From contig ML133486.1 of the NCBI GenBank assembly GCA_003864495.1, forward strand, positions 892,059 through 956,058: a stretch of 64,000 nt of DNA, given 5' to 3'. The notes beneath the pieces were generated by a model. It saw nothing but the letters and a program-made list of their open reading frames with translations, made no database searches and was not told where the DNA came from. The translations under genes and the position numbers were made by a program. Below, in pieces: positions 56,973-64,000 of the stretch (position 1 is the first letter of the stretch; every line of letters starts with the position of its first letter). Source of the DNA: Nemopilema nomurai (Eukaryota > Cnidaria > Scyphozoa > Rhizostomeae > Rhizostomatidae).

Positions 56973-59945
56973 TTTATCTGTCCAGTCTCAAGCAATCCAA
57001 AAGGTCATTCAAGGAGGAAACACTTTTTCCTGTGAAATTATATCCGGGTCCATTCTCACAAAATGCGTGACAAAGCGTAATCCCCTTTTGTAACTGTGTA
57101 AACGTAACATACTTTTCACTAGTTATAAAAAATCTATAAGCTTTTAAGAAGAAAAGAAAAGAAGAAAAGGGGGGGGGGGCAAGTGCCTCTCGTGTGACTA
57201 GTTCTCATCTCTTAACCTACGTATCAATTCATAATATTATTTAAAGTCAATTGATAAAACCCAATAGGATTGGGACACAATTTTTTAGAACAGTTTTAAT
57301 AGCTAGTTTAAAGTCGTTTTTTAGAATTTAAGACATATAAATTAGCCATCTTACTTACTTCCAAACGTAAAAGCCTGTTTTGGTGCAATTTCAATGGAAT
57401 CTCAGGTTCTTTGACAGAATAAAAAATTAGTAACTAGAAGTTCTAACTAGAATTTTTAGTTGTTTTGCCTACAAAATTTTCAATGTCTTCTAGAGCCCTA
57501 TTGACCTTTTCCACCAGCTGATCTTCAATATATGCCTCAGCATACTAATTCGTTTGCGATAATTTCAAAAAATGAAATGGAAAATGCACATACAACAGGT
57601 TAAAGCTTTGCCTTGTTCTATAGCATGTAATAATAAGGGAACAGGCCCTTCTACAGCTTGGAGACTGCATTTGCATACACGGCGCAGGTGAATTGTACCA
57701 AGTCATATAGATATGTATTTTGACAAGGCGCAGTAAGATTTTATATACATTTATTTTACCACAGGGTTTTGCTGCAAGAAGCGGGTTTTTGAAAATTAGC
57801 AAATTGAAAGCTTTAACATTTGTTACTAAAACGTTAAAAAGAAGAGACTTCTAAATCTAACGTTATTTGTAGCAAAGGGCTAGAGCCGAAGTATAATGAA
57901 ATCAAAAGTAGAAATCCTTTAACAATTAGCCAGTAAGTAGATTTCGAAACTCTTAGTAAACTTGAGTGGCCATCAGTAGCTCTTTAAAAGTTGATTAGCA
58001 TCATTGGCTGCAAATTAGGTAAGCCGAAAAGAGCAAGTGACGTGGTGATATATCCTCTTAAAGTAATTGGCGATGGTCAGCAGCCTCTGCAAATGCCATG
58101 CCAATCTAAAAGAGACCAAGGGTACATGCCTGTAAAACTTTTGTTAATTTCGTCACTGGCAAAATGGCAGAACTTATTGGGCATTTCCAGCTTACTGAAT
58201 TGTTGGTACCTGCTTGCAACTCACCTGTTGTTGCTCAGTCAAAGCAGATCCTGAATTCCCTTTATCATTAAAACCCGATCGAGTAGAGTCGGCATGCTTT
58301 ATCTTATTCTTGCTAATGTGTAACTTTTGATTAAAATAAATAACAAACGCAATGGAAAATTTTATCTGAATTTATTTGTTTGGTCAAAGTTGAAGTATAC
58401 ACTTTAAATAAAAGCTGCATATTTCATGGCAAACCTTTTAAAACGCCTTTTCAAGTTTCGTAAACAAACTTCCTTAATCTTCTAATTATCATTTCTGAAA
58501 GGCTTCTGATGAAAATTCTGTTGTGTGATTGCAAACTGCTTCCTTTACTTCATTTTGTTCGCTATTCAATTGAAAGGACATCTAGGGAACCTTATTGTTT
58601 CGCACAAACAATGCAGTTGTCTAAGAATAAAGTTAAAAATTCAACACAGTTGTAGCCTTACGCCTATGAGACGAGCAAGGTACGAGCTATGCAAGTAACG
58701 TAACAGGTATGTAGTCTTGCATTTCACTTCTTCGATGCTAACGTTTCTTAGAATGTGTTGCAGATTAAGCTATGCATAACTACTCAGCTAGCTACTAGCT
58801 AGTAGTTATGCATACTCAAGGTCGATAAGGCTGGTTTTAAGACCTTCAGTGTCCACCAACCAGCTAGCGCCTTCTACGTTGGCTGAGTGACGTAATAAGC
58901 CGACCCCAACCGATCTTCCGTTGCTGAATAGTTTTGCAGAGTATGATGACATAAAGGTAGTACAAAGCAATGACAGCAATATCATGTGCAGCTAATTGGA
59001 AAATACCTTATGTATACAGCTTCATCCCTTCTTGTACTTGCTTAGGTTTCTTGGCATAAGTTGTCTCAAAACTCAAAGAGACGAAAACACAAACCTTTCA
59101 GTATGGTACTATTCGAGCAATACTAAACAGCTCTTTTAGAGTGAACTTTTGAAAGAAAAAGTATTTAGATGTTTAAACGATGGTTATCGTCTCATTAGAA
59201 TTTGATAGCAGCTATCGGACGATCCTTTAATTGCATCTAGGACGCTTCTGACTGGTTTGCTGTATGAACAGGTTTTTCTTCTGAGACTCTCTCACGACTC
59301 TCGCCACAATAAGAGAATGTATATCCTACCTTAATTGAAATCGATGCTAGGAAAAACCTGAAAAAACCAGACAAATTGCAAAAATATTGAAAGCAATAGA
59401 AAATTGAAGAAGACGTATGCTCTAGAAACTGTGCTTTGCTACCGGCGATTTGCTACCTGTGATTTCGTGTAGTGATGGATTCTAGATAGAGTTTTGGGTT
59501 ATGCTTTGCAATTTATGAGTCATTCATCAACTTGAACTGCTATGTTAAGGTGTTAGTGGGACTAGTTGAACATCAAGCGCAATTTTAATATTTGACATTC
59601 AGTTTTTGTATGGAAAAACAGTGTATGATTTGGTTAAACTTCCAAGTGCACAAACATTTAGTGACAAACTCTCAATAACATGCCCAATAAGGGGGCGGTT
59701 AGGAATGGCATCGGTTAGTTAGGCACATAATCAACACATCAGTTGTCTATTCAGGAGGGAGAGGGGGCGCTCAATATGAATCAACAGCATGACAAGGAAG
59801 GGCCCCTTCGTCTCTTCTGACCTTCTTGCATCACCAGGCTGCCACAATTTTTTTTATTCGCAGGCTCCACGTACGAAGCTTGAGTAAAATCTGAATTCGT
59901 TGCATCGTAAATCTGAACACTTCTCTTAGCCAATAAGGACTTCAG
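56973..59945. other. Upstream region of CYFIP, no gene recognised
   Basis: The part next to 56973 should hold the CYFIP promoter and 5' untranslated region. A G-rich run lies at about 57169-57179. Open frames such as 57545-57802 (minus) and 57991-58254 (plus) show no domain, no splice partners and no similarity I recognise. A strong hairpin is at 58771-58814. Confidence 0.4.
58771..58814. repeat. Perfect 14-bp inverted repeat (hairpin)
   Basis: TATGCATAACTACT at 58771-58784 is the exact reverse complement of AGTAGTTATGCATA at 58801-58814. The 16-base spacer contains CTAGCTACTAGCT and can itself pair in part. Its role is unknown; it may be a small palindrome or the centre of a degenerate MITE. 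Confidence 0.85.
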
Positions 59946-60058
59946 GGCTGTCAACCCTTTGACCTACCTACTGTAGAAGCTATTTTTGTCGCAAACAAGG
60001 TTGCCAGGTCATCAGAGTACTTAAAGAAGTCACTGAGCCAGGCAAATCCAGACCATTG
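59946..60058 (+). CDS. Candidate internal exon of an unidentified plus-strand gene
   Basis: A 113-nt stretch between an acceptor (GGACTTCAG) and a strong donor (GTAAGTATG) is open in one frame that looks protein-like: QPFDLPTVEAIFVANKVA, then RSSEYLKKSLSQANPDHW. The composition (amphipathic, Lys/Ser/Glu-rich helix) differs from the chance frames nearby. I do not recognise the family and could not find neighbouring exons with confidence; a frame around 62825-62890 (HHEVEAAILNTRVADVK) has a similar look but ends in a stop. It could be part of a gene extending beyond the window, or chance. Confidence 0.35.
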
Positions 60059-60992
60059 GTAAGTATGTAAAAAGGAAACAGGTAAAGAAAGCATGCATTC
60101 AGGTTAGAGGCTCAGGCAAACACGCAGTCTATGAACACAATATCTAGATTAAGCAATAGCTGAGAAGTCCATGTTATGTCTGCATGGCAGCTATACACGA
60201 CTCTAAGCAATAGAACTCGATCCACGCTAGCCAGATGTCATGTAGCATGTGTCGCAACCTTTGTTATGATTAAATTCAAGGACTAGACAACAGTTTTGAA
60301 AGTTAGAAAAGGGTCTGATAATAAACCTTATTTACATCGTATTAAAATCGCCAATAGGCATTGAAAAGAGCACATTTGGGCAAGATATCTTAAAGGAGCC
60401 CTAATTGCGAGTTCTTTCAAAATTTCCTCAGCTAGACCGCTCTAAGTATGTATCTTAGCAAGTTTGATTTCTCTAGGAAAGCCCAGATATAACGTGACCG
60501 TGTTTGAAAAAGAAGTATTGACACTTAAAGTGTGATTTTTAGATACTGATCTAAGAAAGGATATTCTTTTCAATTAGAAACAATAAGCTACATTCTCTCT
60601 TTGAAAACGACGAATAACGCTACATCGTCAGACTCTATTTCCTATGAACAACTCGGTACTTTAAAAGTGAATGACCTAATGAGACGAAGTTGACGTAAAC
60701 TGAATGTGATTCCTTTACAGCTTATGTTATTTTCTGGCTTCTAGAAAGCTTCGAATGCATGCGGTTTTCACGAGAAAGTAAAGCTTTTTATTGCATAGGG
60801 CATTCCAGTACAGATACGCAATAGACACCCTTTACTGAACATTGATGACGTTTTAAAAGATCGTTCGCTTGTTTTGAACAGTATGAGCTTGCTGCAATTT
60901 TCTGAGATGCAAACCTTCTGATTCAGTCTTCTATGTGTAGTGAGAGGGTACAAGTGGATAAACCTGATTGCTGAAAACATCTAACAGCTATA
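60059..60992. other. Unassigned DNA
   Basis: AT-rich sequence without recognisable exons, repeats or RNA genes. The minus-strand frame at 60768-60980 has no homology that I recognise. Confidence 0.4.
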
Positions 60993-61399
60993 CACGCTTT
61001 TTTTTTTAAGGAACCTACATTGAGGCCCATTTCCAAGAGTTCCTTATTCGTAGACCTCAAATCATCAGATTTTAGTAACAAAGTTTCTTAAAAGTTCCTT
61101 AAGTTTTCACTTTCGGTGCTTTGACTACAATAAGCCTTAACACTTAATAGAGAGAGGGGCGAGACAGAAAATGCGGAAACTACTCAATGAAGCACTTGAC
61201 ACACGAATAGCAAACAACCTATGCAAGTATTGGCTGCAAATGAATGGAACCGGCTTTCTAGTTCTTGATGCTTGCAGTTATGAAAAATGTTCAAATCGAA
61301 AAGTTCCTTAGAGATTTCGTTTTTAGTAGTATAAGTTCTTTAAATATTTCGGCCTTCTACATGTAGGTTCCTTATAAAGTGATTCCTTAAAAAAGCGTG
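60993..61399. mobile_element. TA-flanked MITE (407 bp)
   Basis: Begins CACGCTTTTTTTTTTAAGGA and ends in the inverted form TCCTTAAAAAAGCGTG. TA dinucleotides lie at both junctions (60991-60992 and 61400-61401), as expected of Tc1/mariner-like targets. The next inner block, GGAACCTACAT, is also inverted between the two ends. There is no open reading frame of note, so it is a non-autonomous element. Confidence 0.7.
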
Positions 61400-61437
61400 T
61401 ATTAAAACAATGAATAAAAAATGAACAAACACGGATC

Positions 61438-61959
61438 GTGGGCTCCGGAGCAGGTTGGAAAGTGGAGAGACCAAACAATCACAACAAAAGATGTTTAAAG
61501 AAGCTGTACTGTTTAACGGTACTAATGCGGTCTTTGGTATTTGCCATCGTCCTCTATGGTGCGGAGGCATGGACTTTAAAGACACGCTCCCGAAAAAGAA
61601 TTGACGCGTTTGAAATGTGGTCGTGGCATCGTATGCTGAGCATCCACTGGTCCGAAAGGCAAATCAATGCAAGCGTGCTTGACAGAGTATACCATCCAAA
61701 CAGTCTACTCAATCTCATTCATAGAGCACAACTCACATACTTCGGACACGCCGCACGAAAACCAGATGACAGCATAGAAAAGATTGCTATATTGGGTATG
61801 GTTGAGGGCAGTAGAGGGAGGGGCATACCCCCGACGCGGTGGACTGATAACATCAAATCGCTCACTGGCATGCAACTCTACGAAGCGCTAACCATGGCCC
61901 AGAACAGCGTGGATTGGAGAGAAATGGTCATGGCAGTCACAAGCAACCGCAACGGCTGA
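61438..61959 (+). mobile_element. Non-LTR retrotransposon, C-terminal ORF fragment (5'-truncated)
   Basis: A 173-codon frame matches the region downstream of the catalytic domain of non-LTR retrotransposon reverse transcriptases: VLYGAEAWTLKTRSRKRIDA, then FEMWSWHRMLSIHWSERQIN, YFGHAARK, GMVEGSRGRGIPPTRWTDNI, and a WREMVMAVTSN end. The polymerase core is absent, as in the usual 5' truncation of LINE insertions. After the stop comes a short ACG-repeat tail (61961-61976). The clade (RTE, Jockey or related) cannot be fixed from this piece. The frame has no proper start and is a relic on the plus strand. Confidence 0.85.
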
Positions 61960-62307
61960 ATGAACGACGACGACGACTGTTTAACAACAGTGTGGGAGCC
62001 ATGGACCCCCGCCCCCTTTATCAGAGGCCCTGCGGATGTTGTTACGTTATTTGGAGGAGGCAAGTCCTTGTTTATAGAAAGAGGAAGACAATAGCTTATT
62101 CTTAGATTACGGCAAGTTACTGGGAGACTGTGGGGGGAATCGCCAAATCACCCCCTCGTTAGTATGTTGTAGAGGCCCTGTATATATTGTCAAAAGAGTC
62201 CACGGTCAATGAAGAACCTCTTTTGAAAAATCAAAAGAAGAAAGAGGTAACATGCAAGTGTGCGTTGTTTATTCACTTTCAATTTTCCCATTTTCAAAAA
62301 GATACTT

Positions 62308-62343
62308 CATAAAAAGCGTGTTTTCCTTTTAAAAAAGCGTGTA
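62308..62343. repeat. Third copy of the CACGC terminus
   Basis: CCTTTTAAAAAAGCGTG followed by TA repeats the right end of the MITE at 61399, with another AAAAAGCGTG just before it. It suggests a second MITE copy, or that the MITE and the LINE fragment together lie within a larger composite. Confidence 0.55.
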
Positions 62344-64000
62344 GAAGGCCCTTCACATTGCATTCATATTAACCTTTGGGTCAACTCAGTAGCCTAGACT
62401 TGGTTATACCCATATTCAGTAAAGAGCCAAAGAATGCTTAGTACTTGATTGGACAGGGAGTTTCATTCTGTAGGACACCAATGTATCTCTGAATTGCACT
62501 ATTGCCAACTGCACCATTACGTAAGTATGCATTGCATATTAGGTTTGAATCCTAAAAAGTGGGTGTTACCTGTTCAAAAGCAGGCTGGCCGTTCGGTAGC
62601 CGAGCTGAAATTATTTCAATTTAGGCCGTATGTACGTGCCGCTCAAACGCAAATCATCGCTGTCACTTTCTATGTTTGGTGTTAGGCAAACTCAAATCTG
62701 TAACGCCTCTCTCTAAATGGTTACATACTACCATGCTAGTGACGTGCAATAGACTGGTATATTTCTACGGAAAATGAATCTAAACTTTAGCGGCTCAAAA
62801 AAGAACAAATTGATTCGAAAGTCACCACGAAGTTGAGGCTGCAATTCTCAACACCCGGGTTGCTGATGTGAAGAATAAGGGGCACAAAGGATAAGAAAAT
62901 TAGAATCTTTCAAAAGAAACAGCGTGAGTCTCGATTGCTGTTTGCATTGAGGTGTGGCAATACGGTTATAGCTACACCCTTCTAGATTTGTCTCATGACC
63001 AGCTGGTGAAAATATCGACTAACGTAGGCCTCGTCAGAACTTACATGCAGTAGCCATGAAATGCTGTAAAGAGGAATGACGTGAGATAACCCATGCATTA
63101 CTATAGTAATGATCAAAGCTGAATAAAAAATGGAAAGAAAGAGCAAGGTTGGGGCCATTTTCACCCTCCAAAGTTCAGACGCATGGCGTTAAAGCCCTAA
63201 AACAATTCAAACTCTGAATGAAGACAAACTTTTGCCTGAAGTGATATCAAATGTAGAATTGGTTGGTAAAACACTGATATTAGGATGCAATTCAATTCGA
63301 TGCCATTTCTGAATAAAACTTTTAACATCAACCGTTGGGAATGAGATACGGATTGTCTGCTTGAACTCCTTTTTGAAGTCATTCTACTTTCTGGTACACT
63401 AATAGTTAATGAACCTCAGAAGATCTAGTTGTAACACCAACAGATGTAAAAAGTTACCCATTTTTAGCAGAATTATTAATTAAAAAAAGCGAACCAGCAA
63501 ATTCTTAATTGTATTCATAGAGCAGTTTTGGAGCAGACAACTAGTAAAACTTGCGGGCAATTTCGAAGCCAAAACAATATTTTGAGGTTATGAATAGATT
63601 TGTCAAACTTTTCACTGGGTTTACAAACGTCAACTGGGTTCGCTGTCATGAGAAAAGTGTTTTTCTGTCCAAGAACGCATAATAAAGTATGCCGGTGACT
63701 AATCGATTTTCATTTCAATACGACAACTCATTTCTGACGATAATGTAATATACTGAGTCGTAAGGGAAAATCACAACTTTGAAGTAATATTCAGATCCTT
63801 TACATTGTGATGCTAAATTACCTCAAGAAAACTTCGGAAATTGCCAGAGCAATTCAAAAGGGAATGACAGTCTGCACCTGCTTGCTGTTAAATATGAAAT
63901 ATTGATTGCTAAGCACTGGATGATAAGACGGTGTAAATTTTTGCTTTCAGAACTTTGCACTAGGAGATGGTCTGGTGCATCAGCAGCAAAGCCAATCAAA
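62344..64000. other. Right-edge unassigned DNA
   Basis: No exon can be supported. Open frames at 62449-62685 (plus), 62982-63164 and 63197-63382 (minus) have no recognisable domain. A short protein-like plus-strand stretch at about 62825-62890 is noted with the candidate exon at 59946-60058. Confidence 0.35.

Overview
The window is nuclear DNA from an AT-rich, intron-dense animal genome. Three conserved eukaryotic protein genes can be read exon by exon, all on the minus strand, with GT/AG junctions and matching phases almost throughout. The domain set (a metazoan-type ARAP multidomain GAP beside CYFIP/Sra1 and a RAD6-type E2) points to a non-vertebrate animal. CYFIP looks clearly more divergent from human than I would expect of a typical bilaterian, so an early-branching lineage is possible, but I cannot name the organism. 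Nothing suggests prokaryotic DNA: most long open frames are chance frames or shadows.

Layout, left to right. 1-2550: intergenic DNA with a foldback-type element carrying ~300-bp inverted arms and a 10-bp target duplication (751-1793). 2551-5807: complete six-exon RAD6/UBE2A-B gene. 5808-8900: intergenic, no gene recognised. 8902-33464: ARAP gene (SAM, two PH, ArfGAP, ankyrin repeats, one PH, RhoGAP, RA-like region, last PH). Its introns hold a ~35-copy 38/39-bp minisatellite, a 207-bp hAT-type MITE with an exact 8-bp duplication, a degenerate GTGGC-rich minisatellite and a TGAA microsatellite. 33465-36635: intergenic/promoter DNA. 36636-56972: CYFIP (Sra1/PIR121) in 29 coding exons, about 1292 residues. 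Its last intron carries a PIF/Harbinger relic with two gene fragments and four inverted-repeat ends. 56973-64000: mostly unassigned, with one candidate plus-strand exon (59946-60058), a strong hairpin, a TA-flanked MITE and a truncated non-LTR retrotransposon with a reverse-transcriptase-type C-terminal ORF.

Functionally, ARAP and CYFIP both act on Rho/Rac/Arf-controlled actin remodelling (ARAP as a phosphoinositide-regulated ArfGAP/RhoGAP, CYFIP as the Rac-binding subunit of the WAVE complex). The RAD6-type E2 belongs to ubiquitin signalling in DNA damage and chromatin. Their adjacency is probably simple linkage; nothing shows co-regulation. I found no convincing new molecular system. The most unusual items are the mobile-element structures, an ARAP with four visible PH domains instead of five, and the unexplained plus-strand exon.
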